A stretch of DNA of 64,000 nt from Phocaeicola fibrisolvens (GTDB lineage: Bacteria > Bacteroidota > Bacteroidia > Bacteroidales > Bacteroidaceae): NCBI RefSeq assembly GCF_025567125.1, contig NZ_JAOQJI010000002.1, positions 62,001 to 126,000 on the forward strand, read 5' to 3'. Positions 17,099-25,326 of the stretch are shown here, in pieces. The number at the start of each line of letters is the position of its first letter. Positions within the stretch are counted from its first letter, which is position 1. The notes under the pieces were generated by a model that searched no databases, was not told the DNA's origin, and saw only the letters and a program-made list of their open reading frames with translations. The translations under genes were made by a program, and so were the position numbers.

Positions 17099-17725
17099 TT
17101 ATCTTCTCATCCGCTCCCGTTCCTCGTCCAGCAGCATCCGTCTGTTCACCTTTTCCGCCGCACGGTCGAGGAAGTAGGTGCGGCTCTCGTTTTTGCGCAT
17201 CTTGATGTCATTGTAGATATTGTAGCAGCCTTTCGCCTGCACGCCGAACACCTTGTAGAAGTAGGCGGCTATTTCTTTCAGCGAGGCTTCGCCGCCGTTG
17301 ATGCAGCCCATCTCGCTGACACCGTAGATAAGTTCCACGAGGTCGGATGCCTTGCCCGTCCACCGCATCGGCGGGGCATCGGCAGGCGCATCGTCTTTCT
17401 TTTCGTCTTTGCAGGGGATGGAGGATAGTGGCGGCACTTGGCTGTGTGGCAGGACAAGGTGCTTCTGCATTCTGCGCACGAAAGCGAGTGCTTTTCGCAC
17501 ATACACGCAGTGGTCGGTATCCATGTCTTGCAGGGCTTTATGGTATTGCAGTTCCGTTTCCGCATAGCTCAACGCAGGCAATGGGTGGCAGAGGCTTGCC
17601 GCTCCCGTACAGAGCGACACGACCGCCGTAGTGAACTCGTTGTATGCCGCACCCAGTTCCGTGCGGCTGTCGGGGTTGTCTATCAGACGGAAGAATTCCG
17701 TCTCGGTCAGTATGAGATGTTCCAT
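17099..17725 (-). CDS. rteC: RteC family regulator
   Basis: A 208-residue protein starting MEHLILTETEFFRLIDNPDS. It contains the RteC-domain stretches ELQYHKALQDMDTDHCVYVR, KASDLVELIYGVSEMGCING and EIAAYFYKVFGVQAKGCYNI, ending KMRKNESRTYFLDRAAEKVN. In CTnDOT, RteC is the DNA-binding activator of the excision operon under rteA/rteB and tetracycline control. No rteA, rteB or tetQ is in the window, so regulation here may differ. It ties the 15-18 kb segment to element 1. Confidence 0.85.
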   Translation of the reverse strand: MEHLILTETEFFRLIDNPDSRTELGAAYNEFTTAVVSLCTGAASLCHPLPALSYAETELQYHKALQDMDTDHCVYVRKALAFVRRMQKHLVLPHSQVPPLSSIPCKDEKKDDAPADAPPMRWTGKASDLVELIYGVSEMGCINGGEASLKEIAAYFYKVFGVQAKGCYNIYNDIKMRKNESRTYFLDRAAEKVNRRMLLDEERERMRR

Positions 17726-17818
17726 TTTGCTTTCAGTTTTATGTTATTACACTTGGGTTTGAAGTGTGCGCACATAATACTATACGGCAAATGGGGTGCC
17801 CAAAAGACTGCTTTTTTT

Positions 17819-17838
17819 AGATGTTTTCTCAAACATCT
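17819..17838. other. Perfect 8-bp hairpin between the reductase gene and rteC
   Basis: AGATGTTT and AAACATCT flank the loop TCTC. On the transcribed minus strand an A-run follows, not a T-run, so a terminator is unlikely. It lies in the 133-nt gap ahead of rteC and could affect rteC expression. Confidence 0.45.
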
Positions 17839-17858
17839 GATATTCATCTAATTAGGTA

Positions 17859-18380
17859 CTATAATTTGTATTCTGAAGGATAGATTTCTTCCTCTTTCCT
17901 GTTCGGAATCAGAACACGGAACAGCCTCCCGAACACATAGGCGAACACGGATACGCCAGTCTTGCGCGGATTTCCGCCGCGTCCGTACACCGCCCTTACC
18001 GTACCGTCCTTGTACATCCGTACTGAACGGCATTCAAAGGTGTCTTCGGGCAGCATGGGGTGGAACAAGCGGCATCCGCCTCCCGCAACCACGGGTATCG
18101 TGTGGATGACCATCTCGTCAATGAGCCGCATCCGTATCAGCCCGTTGACCATTCCTGCCGTGGATGTTGCCGCCTCAATAAGGTAGACCATGCCGTATGG
18201 GCTGCGTTCCAGCCAGTCGGGAAGCATCGTCAAGGGAGTGTCCGGGGTAAGCACGTGGGCTGCGGCCTTCATCTTGCCAATCCCGTACCTGTCACCACCG
18301 AGCCATTCCGACGCCTTGCGTGAACTGTTTGCCAGATAGCCGTCAAGCGTGATGACGGCTGTCAATATGACTTTTCCCAT
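17859..18380 (-). CDS. RibD C-terminal/dihydrofolate reductase-like protein
   Basis: A 173-residue protein starting MGKVILTAVITLDGYLANSS. The N-terminal strand and LDGYLA loop, the central YLIEAATSTAGMVNGLIRMR and the HTIPVVAGGGCRLFHPM segment (a substrate-loop-like G-rich turn) match the RibD_C/DHFR-like reductase superfamily. The substrate is unknown. It lies upstream of rteC on the same strand. A terminator-like hairpin stands in its leader. The ATG at 18380 aligns with the family start; a further upstream ATG at 18428 would cross the hairpin. Confidence 0.75.
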   Translation of the reverse strand: MGKVILTAVITLDGYLANSSRKASEWLGGDRYGIGKMKAAAHVLTPDTPLTMLPDWLERSPYGMVYLIEAATSTAGMVNGLIRMRLIDEMVIHTIPVVAGGGCRLFHPMLPEDTFECRSVRMYKDGTVRAVYGRGGNPRKTGVSVFAYVFGRLFRVLIPNRKEEEIYPSEYKL

Positions 18381-18409
18381 TTTAGGTTTTTCTTTAACGA
18401 CCCGGGCCG

Positions 18410-18440
18410 TAAAAAAGATAGCGTACAAAACACGCTATCT
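18410..18440 (-). terminator. Intrinsic terminator-like hairpin upstream of the reductase gene
   Basis: AGATAGCGT (18416-18424) pairs perfectly with ACGCTATCT (18432-18440) around a 7-nt loop. On the minus strand the stem is followed by a run of six T. Because it precedes rather than follows the leftward gene, it could be an attenuator in a leader beginning near 18.5-18.6 kb, or the end of a transcript entering from the right. Confidence 0.6.
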
Positions 18441-18689
18441 CTAATGGCGGCTCTGGTAAAGCCTTACGGGAAATACACGTGAATGTACGCTACGCCGAAG
18501 CATAGCATAAGCATCACGCAATGGCTCCCGTTGTCGAAATTTACCAGATTTACGCATTATATGTATAGAATGAAAACAACATCCAATAAATTGATAACAA
18601 ATATCCTGTAAATCAAAGTTTTATAATCTTATTTTTATTTTCGGTTGTTTTCAGTACTTTCAGTAGATTGGCTCTTGTTTGGTGCAATT
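18441..18689. other. Gap at the probable junction of two elements
   Basis: No ORF is supported. The part up to about 18540 is GC-balanced with short inverted repeats (for example GGCT...AGCC near 18448-18466). From 18540 it becomes strongly AT-rich up to the integrase. The change in composition, the opposite gene directions on each side and the integrase make this the most likely element boundary. I could not locate att repeats because the partner end is outside the window. Confidence 0.4.
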
Positions 18690-18735
18690 TTGTTTCTCAT
18701 TTGTTTCTCAAATTCGATACTTATTCGTATATTTG
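18690..18735 (+). promoter_or_regulatory. Integrase promoter region with tandem 11-bp repeats
   Basis: TATATTTG at 18728-18735 matches the Bacteroidales -7 box. TTTG at 18700-18703 (spacer 24) or TTTC at 18704-18707 (spacer 20) may serve at -33. TTGTTTCTCA occurs twice (18690-18699 and 18701-18710), overlapping the -33 area, so a repressor or integrase/excisionase could bind there. Confidence 0.5.
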
Positions 18736-18763
18736 CAGTAGAAAAAATGAGAAAGGAATCCCT

Positions 18764-19909
18764 ATGGCACGAGTTAAGAATCATACAAAAGTCAAAGAGC
18801 CAATTCGTCTTCGGATGAAGTCGCTGAGCAATGGCAGCAAGAGCCTGTATCTGGATATATACCGCGACGGAAAGCGGACATATGAATACCTCAAGATGTA
18901 TATTATCCCGGAAACGGATAGCAACTCCCGCAGGCAGAATCAGACGACAATGGACGCCGCCAATGCCATCAAGTCGAAGCGTATTATCGAACTGACCAGT
19001 AATGAGGCCGGGATTGTATTCCGTAAGGACAAGACTTTCCTGCTGGATTGGATGCAGGTTTATATGGAGGCTCAAGAGAGTGCCGGTAAGAAAGATGGCA
19101 GTCAAATCAAGATTGCCATGCGCATACTGAAAGACTATGCCGGAGAAATGGTCACACTGGATCAGATTGACGGGGACTTTTGTCGTGGCTACATCACTTA
19201 TCTGCTGACGGAATATCATCCGAAAGGCAAGGACATATCGAACTACACGCTTCACAATTATTACCGTGCGTTGAACGGTGCGTTGAACTCTGCCGTCAGG
19301 AAGAAAAAGATGAAGGCCAACCCTTTCAACGAACTTGAGAAGTCGGAGAAAATCCGCAAGCCGGAGAGTATGCGGTCGTACATGACCATCGAAGAGGTAC
19401 AGGCGTTGATTGACACTCCTATGCCCCACGAGGAATACGAGATTGTAAAATGCGCATATCTGTTCTCCTGCTTTTGCGGATTACGCATCAGCGATATAAT
19501 CAAGCTGAAATGGAATGACGTGTTCGTTGACAGGGGACAGTACCGTTTGGCCGTGTCCATGAAAAAGACCAAAGAGCCTATTTACCTGCCCCTCTCTCCT
19601 GAAGCGTTGAAGTGGATGCCGGAACGTGGGGGCAAATCATCAGAAGATAATGTGTTCGACCTGCCGTCCGCCAATACAATCAGAATGCAGCTCAAACCTT
19701 GGGCGAAAGCAGCCGGAATCTCCAAGCGGTTCTCCTACCACACCAGTCGCCATACGTTTGCCACCATGATGCTGACGCTCGGAGCGGACTTATATACTGT
19801 CTCGAAGCTGCTCGGCCATGCCGATGTGAAAATGACACAGGTGTATGCCAAGATTATCAATAAGAAAAAGGACGAGGCTGTGAATCTTGTAAACGGTTTG
19901 TTTCACTAA
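18764..19909 (+). CDS. int: Tyrosine-type site-specific integrase
   Basis: A 381-residue recombinase that inserts and excises the element. It has an N-terminal arm-binding region (MARVKNHTKVKEPIRLRMKS), a SAM-like core-binding domain (about 90-200) and a catalytic domain. The catalytic residues are Arg241 (CGLRISD), His326-x-x-Arg329 (HTSRHTFATM), His352 (LGHADV) and nucleophile Tyr361 (TQVYAKI). The set is complete. The ATG at 18764 follows the TATATTTG promoter by 28 nt. Reading away from rteC and towards xis, it most likely belongs to element 2. Confidence 0.93.
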   Translation: MARVKNHTKVKEPIRLRMKSLSNGSKSLYLDIYRDGKRTYEYLKMYIIPETDSNSRRQNQTTMDAANAIKSKRIIELTSNEAGIVFRKDKTFLLDWMQVYMEAQESAGKKDGSQIKIAMRILKDYAGEMVTLDQIDGDFCRGYITYLLTEYHPKGKDISNYTLHNYYRALNGALNSAVRKKKMKANPFNELEKSEKIRKPESMRSYMTIEEVQALIDTPMPHEEYEIVKCAYLFSCFCGLRISDIIKLKWNDVFVDRGQYRLAVSMKKTKEPIYLPLSPEALKWMPERGGKSSEDNVFDLPSANTIRMQLKPWAKAAGISKRFSYHTSRHTFATMMLTLGADLYTVSKLLGHADVKMTQVYAKIINKKKDEAVNLVNGLFH

Positions 19910-20032
19910 TTGAAGGCATTCTGTGGTCCATGTCTAATTTACAAACATATATTTACGGCATTTCTCCGGTTGTAAATGCAACCGAAGTTAATGCTTCCAT
20001 CACATATTATAAACTCAAAAAGGTAAATCGAC

Positions 20033-20813
20033 ATGAAAAGACCTGAAGACGGCCTTCTCTCTTTTTGGAGGGAGCCAACACCTGCAGCACTTCGCTGCGG
20101 ACAAGGATGTGGCGAATGAACTTTTCGCCCTGCTTACCGAAGCAAAAACAGTTTATCTCCACGATGTTGTGTTGGGTGGTAAACAGTACCACCGCTATGT
20201 GGACGATTTCGTAAACGGACACCGGTACATAGACTGTGACCATGCGGCCTGCCGGAACTGCCACGAAATGAACATCCACATTGTCAAGGGGCTGCTGACC
20301 GAGTGCGCCAGTTCCGTCCAGCCCTGCTTTGCCGCACCGGATTTCACGTTTAATGAGTGCATGAAGTTGAAACGGATGTATGACACCTCGGAATCGTTGT
20401 CTCCGCTTGGTCCGCCCCGTATCAACCGACCTGCGGCTCTCTCTCTTTCTTTTGGTTGTAATTTTACCCCGGAACAGATGAAAAGTATAGTGGCTTGCGC
20501 CAATACTTATCATCTGTTCTGTGTTTCTGTACGCATTGAAGACATGGAGGCTCTCTTCGCCTGCAAGAAGGGCTTTTCCATCCGCGTGAACAATATCCGC
20601 CGTGTGGTAATCCTGTTCGATGCGCTTCTTGAAAACTCGTTCATCCAATCTCGGTGGCAGAATGTTCTCGGCAAGGGCGCATTCCTGCAGTCCAAGGACG
20701 GGACACGCTCCGTTTCGGTGTCAACCCTGTCTTCCGCGCTGTCATCCATCAAGAACAACATGACATCGGTCGCATACAGCATCCGAAAGGTCATTGATCG
20801 GCTGAAAGAATGA
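20033..20813 (+). pseudogene. Hypothetical protein with a 1-nt frameshift at codon 2
   Basis: The long reading frame is open from 20037 to 20813 but has no ATG at its head. The ATG at 20033 (ATG AAA AGA CC) is one base out of phase and stops at TGA after 28 codons. If the four A after the ATG were three, the protein would read MKDLKTAFSLFGGSQHLQHF and continue intact for about 258 residues. A GTG at 20109 could start a 234-residue version. The product has Cys-rich stretches (CDHAACRNCHEMN) and a helical C-terminus. I do not recognise the family. It sits between integrase and excisionase. Confidence 0.6.
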
Positions 20814-20992
20814 CAGAAAGTGACAAGAAGCGAAGTATGTGAAAGGTAAAAGCATGAGAGTTACAATGACACGTGCATAGTATCATTCCCCAAATCACGG
20901 CATCTTCGTTTACAGGACATACCTTTGACCTCCGTTAGCGCGCTGCATAACGGAGGTTTCATCTCCATTGTCAAAAATCAAACTGTGTTATT

Positions 20993-21388
20993 ATGCCGAA
21001 TAGAATGACATTCATGGAGCGGATGAGCGGACGGCTCGCCGCCATCGAATCGGTACTGAAGAAATTGGAACCGGTCGAAAGTCTCTTGGAGCGTATTACG
21101 CTGCTGGAAAATACCATCTTCACGACCAAGAGAGTTTTCACATTTCAGGAAGCCTGCATGTATATCGGGGTTTCTGAAAGTATGCTGTACAAGCTCACAT
21201 CGAGCAAGGAGATACCGCACTACAAACCGCGCGGTAAAATGGTTTATTTCGCCAAGGAGGAATTGGACGAATGGCTGTTGCAGAATTATGAACCTACCAT
21301 GAACGAGGCAGTGCGCAGGGTGACGGAAGCCGCCGCCACAGAACCGTTCCTTAACAAGAGACGCTATGGAAAACGAAAGAAGGATTGA
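20993..21388 (+). CDS. Helix-turn-helix excisionase-like protein
   Basis: A 131-residue protein. The N-terminal coiled coil (MSGRLAAIESVLKKLEPVES) precedes a winged HTH of the MerR/excisionase type (FTFQEACMYIGVSESMLYKL, HYKPRGKMVYFAKEELDEWL). Such proteins next to an integrase usually act as recombination directionality factors or regulators. It overlaps the next gene by 23 nt, indicating an operon. Confidence 0.82.
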   Translation: MPNRMTFMERMSGRLAAIESVLKKLEPVESLLERITLLENTIFTTKRVFTFQEACMYIGVSESMLYKLTSSKEIPHYKPRGKMVYFAKEELDEWLLQNYEPTMNEAVRRVTEAAATEPFLNKRRYGKRKKD

Positions 21389-22466
21389 CCGCACAACCAG
21401 CATGGGGATGGATGAACACCGCCTGTCGGACATCCTCCATGCCTCGCAAATCAAGGCGACGGACATTTATGAGACCCCTCCGCAAATCATCTGGATAGAT
21501 AACTCAACGATTGCCACGCTCGGCAATTTCAGTGCATCGACTGGCAAGGCGAAATCGAAAAAGACGTTCAACGTCTCTGCGCTTGTCGCCGCATCATTGG
21601 CGGGGAAACAAGTATTGAACTACCGTGCACATCTGCCCGAAGGCAAACAGCGTATTCTGTACGTCGATACGGAACAGAGCCGTTTCCATTGCCGCTCGGT
21701 ATTGGAGCGTATATTGCGGCTGGCCGGGTTGCCCACGACGACCGATCCGGAGAATCTCGATTTTTTCTGCCTGCGTGAATATTCGCCGTCGGTGCGTATC
21801 GAGGTCATCGACTATGCGCTGCGCCAACAGAAAGGCTACGGACTGGTCATCATCGACGGCATTCGCGACCTGATGCTCGACATCAATAATGCCGGTGAAT
21901 CGGTGGAAGTCATCAACCGGATGATGGAATGGTCTTCGAGATACGACCTGCACATCCACTGTGTGCTTCATTTGAACAAAGGGGACAACAACGTGCGCGG
22001 ACATATCGGAACGGAGATGAGCAACAAGGCGGAGACCGTGCTGGTCATCAGCAAGAGTAACGAGAATCCCGGCATCAGCGAAGTCCATGCGCTCCATATC
22101 CGGGAAAAAGAGTTCAAGCCGTTTGCATTTACCATCAATGAAACAGGACTGCCCGTCATTGCGGAAGTACACTCGTTTGGCGAGCCCCCGAAGCCCAAGG
22201 CAAGAACGGGGTTTACGGAACTGAGCATCGAACAGCACCGCGAAGCTCTCTCTGCCGCATTCGGGGAAAAGCCCATCCGGGGATTCGACAACCTGCTGCA
22301 GAGCCTGATGGTCTCCTACGAGGCAATCGGGTTCAAACGCGGCCGGAGTGTCATGATAAAACTGATGCAATACCTGATAGACAACCTCAAGCTCATCATC
22401 AAACGGGACAAGTTGTTCTATTACGACATGACGCCTACCGAGGCCATGCTTTTTGATGAAGAATGA
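21366..22466 (+). CDS. RecA/RepA-like AAA ATPase
   Basis: A 366-residue P-loop ATPase. A variant Walker A (FSASTGKAKSKKT, about 55-67) and Walker B GLVIIDGIRDLML (Asp164) are visible, followed by VLHLNKGDNNVRGHIGTEMS, a sensor-like stretch found in RepA/KaiC-type helicases of mobile elements. The C-terminus (SLMVSYEAIGFKRGRSVMIK) is likely a winged helix. With the following primase it could support autonomous replication of the excised circle. Confidence 0.75.
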   Translation: MENERRIDRTTSMGMDEHRLSDILHASQIKATDIYETPPQIIWIDNSTIATLGNFSASTGKAKSKKTFNVSALVAASLAGKQVLNYRAHLPEGKQRILYVDTEQSRFHCRSVLERILRLAGLPTTTDPENLDFFCLREYSPSVRIEVIDYALRQQKGYGLVIIDGIRDLMLDINNAGESVEVINRMMEWSSRYDLHIHCVLHLNKGDNNVRGHIGTEMSNKAETVLVISKSNENPGISEVHALHIREKEFKPFAFTINETGLPVIAEVHSFGEPPKPKARTGFTELSIEQHREALSAAFGEKPIRGFDNLLQSLMVSYEAIGFKRGRSVMIKLMQYLIDNLKLIIKRDKLFYYDMTPTEAMLFDEE

Positions 22467-22568
22467 AGTCGTGCGCGGGCTTATATCATTTAGTTTACTT
22501 TAGTATTTATATATATAGGGGAAAAACTAAACTAAACCTTTTTTTGAAATCAAGTGAAAGAAAAATAG

Positions 22569-23456
22569 ATGACCATAGCAGAAGCAAAACAAGTACGCAT
22601 CGTGGATTTTCTGGCACAGCTCGGCCACCATGCACAGCATATAAAATCGGAACAATACTGGTACTTCTCACCGTTACGGAACGAGCGTACCCCGTCGTTC
22701 AAGGTGAATGACCGAATCAATGAATGGTACGATTTCGGCGAGGCGACCGGCGGCGACCTGGTGGAACTGGCAAAATACATTTGCCGGACGGACTGCGTGA
22801 GCGAGGCACTGGCGTATATCGAGAGGCTTGTGAATGGCGCATCACTACCGAGAACCCGTATGCCGACCGCTCCACCCCGACCGGTGGAGGCTGAAATGAA
22901 AGACGTGATCGTGATTCCACTCCGCCATCACGCCCTGTTCTCTTACCTCCAATCCCGGCTTATCGACGCGGACATCGGCCGTATGTATTGCAAGGAGGTG
23001 CATTATGAACTGCGAGGCCGTCATTATTTCGCTCTCGCATTCGGCAATACCTCCGGTGGTTACGAGGTGCGCAACGCCTATTACAAGGGATGCCTGAACA
23101 ACAAGGACATCTCATTGATAAGACATCTGACAGAAGAGACACAGGAAAATGTCTGTGTTTTCGAGGGCTTCATGGATTTCCTTTCCTATATGACACTGAA
23201 ACTGGCAGGCGACCGAACGGTCTGTCTTGCCATGCCATGCGACTACCTCGTGATGAACTCGGTAAACAACTTGAAAAAGACGCTGGCACGTTTACAGGAA
23301 TATTCGGTCATCCACTGTTATCTCGACAATGACCTTGCCGGGCAGAGAACCACAGAGACCATTGCCGGGATGTATGATGGACGTGTCAGCGATGAATCCT
23401 GCCACTATGCGGAATACAAAGACCTGAACGATTACCTGCGCGGAAAGAAACGCTGA
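22569..23456 (+). CDS. DnaG-like primase with Toprim domain
   Basis: A 295-residue protein. The N-terminal CHC2-like domain (YFSPLRNERTPSFKVNDRIN, EWYDFGEATGGDLVELAKYI) keeps the fold's signature but lacks the Cys/His zinc ligands. The Toprim domain has the catalytic Glu in VCVFEGFMDFLSYM and the acidic pair in CYLDNDLAGQRTTETI. It follows the ATPase after 102 nt of AT-rich sequence with TTTAGT/ACTAAA inverted repeats. A terminator follows at 23482. Confidence 0.85.
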   Translation: MTIAEAKQVRIVDFLAQLGHHAQHIKSEQYWYFSPLRNERTPSFKVNDRINEWYDFGEATGGDLVELAKYICRTDCVSEALAYIERLVNGASLPRTRMPTAPPRPVEAEMKDVIVIPLRHHALFSYLQSRLIDADIGRMYCKEVHYELRGRHYFALAFGNTSGGYEVRNAYYKGCLNNKDISLIRHLTEETQENVCVFEGFMDFLSYMTLKLAGDRTVCLAMPCDYLVMNSVNNLKKTLARLQEYSVIHCYLDNDLAGQRTTETIAGMYDGRVSDESCHYAEYKDLNDYLRGKKR

Positions 23457-23481
23457 TATTCAGTGTTCTCCTTTGCCACCT

Positions 23482-23509
23482 AAAGCTCTCCACCACGAGA
23501 GCTTTTTTT
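23482..23509 (+). terminator. Intrinsic terminator after the primase gene
   Basis: AAAGCTCTC and GAGAGCTTT pair perfectly around CACCAC and run into seven T. It ends the int-xis-primase unit and separates it from the tra operon. Confidence 0.85.
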
Positions 23510-23699
23510 ATGCCCCGATTTCTCCATTTCCCTCCATAGAGACTGCAATATAGTACGATTTAATAGTTCGATTTTTGGAAATTACATAAATCTCATTAAC
23601 GAAATAGATGTTTAATGCTCAATTATTTTATGGTTTTATATTTCGTGCGTTTCTTTGCAAAATCATACTAATACAAATTTTAATATTCATACTAAATAC
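23510..23699. other. AT-rich promoter region of the second tra operon
   Basis: No gene is supported. An AT-rich stretch with a near-consensus -7 box (TTTCTTTG at about 23651-23658, one mismatch to TAnnTTTG) lies 42 nt before the first ATG. It is the only sizeable gap ahead of the operon, so the main promoter is probably here. Confidence 0.35.
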
Positions 23700-24143
23700 A
23701 TGAACTCATATTTCATTTTTGCCATCGTCCTGACGGTTGCCTACATCATTTACTACGCCGTCATCATAGCGCATGACATCTACGGGAAAAAGGGGACGGA
23801 CAAACCGAACGAGGAAGTTTTCGACCTCGGCGCACCGGAAGAGGAAGAGAGTGTGGCTGTCACGGAAAGCGAGACCGGCTTCAGTATCGGTAGCGAGAAC
23901 TACGAGACGGAAAGTACGGCTACCTCTTCCGAAACATCCCTTGAGGATGTCAAGGACAAACCGGGAACGGCGCAGGAGAAACTGGAACGGCTGAAGGCCG
24001 AGGCGGAGGAACAGATGGAAGAGACCACGCCTTACCTGTCGGACGCACGCACGTCGGAGGAGATGTACAAGGCTATGATTTCCAAGGGACGGTTAGACAA
24101 CCGACCGGAAATAAAGTGGAACCCAATTCAAGACCGGTTGTGA
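23700..24143 (+). CDS. Small membrane protein at the head of tra operon 2
   Basis: A 147-residue protein: one N-terminal membrane helix (MNSYFIFAIVLTVAYIIYYA) then a long acidic, coiled-coil-prone cytoplasmic region (EKLERLKAEAEEQMEETTPY) and a conserved-looking tail (KGRLDNRPEIKWNPIQDRL). Topology and place just before the DUF4134 genes are those of the TraD-like protein in element 1, but no sequence similarity is obvious. Function unknown. Confidence 0.65.
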   Translation: MNSYFIFAIVLTVAYIIYYAVIIAHDIYGKKGTDKPNEEVFDLGAPEEEESVAVTESETGFSIGSENYETESTATSSETSLEDVKDKPGTAQEKLERLKAEAEEQMEETTPYLSDARTSEEMYKAMISKGRLDNRPEIKWNPIQDRL

Positions 24144-24144
24144 G

Positions 24145-24471
24145 ATGTCGAAAGCTAAAAAGATTCTATGTGCGCTGTGCCTCCCGTTCCCCTACACGAC
24201 TTTTGCCAAAAGCGGCAGCGTGAACTATAGCTGGGGAGCGGATGCGTTGGCCACGATGCACGACTTCGTGGTGACGATGATGCTCTATGTCCAGTATATC
24301 TGTTGCGCTATCGCCGGAGTTTACGTCATCGTGTCCGTCTGTCAGATATACATCAAGATGAACACGGGCGAGGACGGCATCACCAAGTCGATAATGACGC
24401 TTGTAGGTGCGTGCCTGTTCCTGATCGGGGCATTCTATGTTTTCCCGGTTTTCTTCGGCTACCGCATATAA
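24145..24471 (+). CDS. DUF4134 (TraE-like) protein, copy 1
   Basis: A 108-residue protein with a signal-like N-terminus (MSKAKKILCALCLPFPYTTF), a first helix (MMLYVQYICCAIAGVYVIVS), a polar loop (IKMNTGEDGITKSIMTLVGA) and a second helix. This is the TraE/VirB2-like topology. It is immediately followed by a second copy; tandem DUF4134 genes imply either two pilin-like subunits or subfunctionalised paralogues. Confidence 0.75.
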   Translation: MSKAKKILCALCLPFPYTTFAKSGSVNYSWGADALATMHDFVVTMMLYVQYICCAIAGVYVIVSVCQIYIKMNTGEDGITKSIMTLVGACLFLIGAFYVFPVFFGYRI

Positions 24472-24525
24472 CCTTACTTGTATCAGGTCGCAGACAAATA
24501 AAGTATTCACTAAAAAAGTAAACGT

Positions 24526-24903
24526 ATGTTTCAGAAAACCAAACAACTGTGCCGCAAGGCATTCGGATTCGTCAACGGAATCCCTACCAAAGTAATGATG
24601 TTCTCCTTCATGCTGCTGTCCGGCATGGTGGCGAAAGCGCAGAACTCCGCAGGCGACTATTCCGCCGGTACGAGCGCATTATCCACTGTCGCGGAGGAGA
24701 TTGCCAAGTATGTGCCTATTATGGTGAAATTGTGCTACGCCATTGCCGGCGTTGTGGCCATCGTGGGTGCAATCTCGGTATATATCGCCATGAACAACGA
24801 GGAGCAGGACGTCAAGAAGAAGATCATGATGGTCGTGGGAGCCTGTATCTTCCTCATTGCGGCGGCCAAGGCGTTGCCTCTGTTCTTCGGTATTGCCGCT
24901 TAA
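24526..24903 (+). CDS. traE: DUF4134 (TraE-like) protein, copy 2
   Basis: A 125-residue protein: signal peptide ending at MVAKAQNSAGDYSAG, helix 1 (IMVKLCYAIAGVVAIVGAIS), loop (IAMNNEEQDVKKKIMMVVGA) and helix 2. Its match to DUF4134 is clearer than that of the preceding gene. Probable pilus or channel subunit. Confidence 0.82.
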   Translation: MFQKTKQLCRKAFGFVNGIPTKVMMFSFMLLSGMVAKAQNSAGDYSAGTSALSTVAEEIAKYVPIMVKLCYAIAGVVAIVGAISVYIAMNNEEQDVKKKIMMVVGACIFLIAAAKALPLFFGIAA

Positions 24904-24918
24904 ACATCAAGGATAAGT

Positions 24919-25215
24919 ATGAAAGGCAAGGACGAACGCTATCCGGACTACCCGCTGTTCAAGGGACTGCAACGGCCTCTTGAGTTTTTGGGCATCCAAG
25001 GCCGGTATATATATTGGGCGGCGGTGACGACGTGCGGAGCCATTGTCGGCTTTGTCGCCGCCTACTGCCTGCTCGGTTTCATTGCCGGGCTTGTCGTGCT
25101 GGCAGCCGTCGTATCGGCCGGTATCGTGCTCATCCTCCTCAAACAGCGGAAAGGACTGCATAGCAAGAAGGTCGTTCCGGGTGTGTATGTGTATGCCCAC
25201 TCGCGCAAGATCTGA
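24919..25215 (+). CDS. traF: DUF4133 (TraF-like) protein
   Basis: A 98-residue protein starting MKGKDERYPDYPLFKGLQRP, with the family pattern of a short polar start, FKGLQRPLEFLGIQG, then two membrane helices. It is VirB3-like and expected to work with the TraG ATPase encoded next. Confidence 0.82.
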   Translation: MKGKDERYPDYPLFKGLQRPLEFLGIQGRYIYWAAVTTCGAIVGFVAAYCLLGFIAGLVVLAAVVSAGIVLILLKQRKGLHSKKVVPGVYVYAHSRKI

Positions 25216-25326
25216 CGAAAGAAAAACCATCACGGCAATGTGCATGGCTTTATTGATTGTTGAACGCGGGCGGGTTTGTCTTGAAGCAAGGCGAACCTGC
25301 CCCTATTTAATTACACGTATATCGAA

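Noticed and set aside
18727..18736. GTATATTTGC matches the GTANNTTTGC core of CTnDOT-type attachment sites.
   Set aside because: The same string is what a Bacteroidales -7 box gives by itself, and GTAATTTTGC also appears at 50832-50841 in a clear promoter. With no partner repeat visible it cannot be called att.
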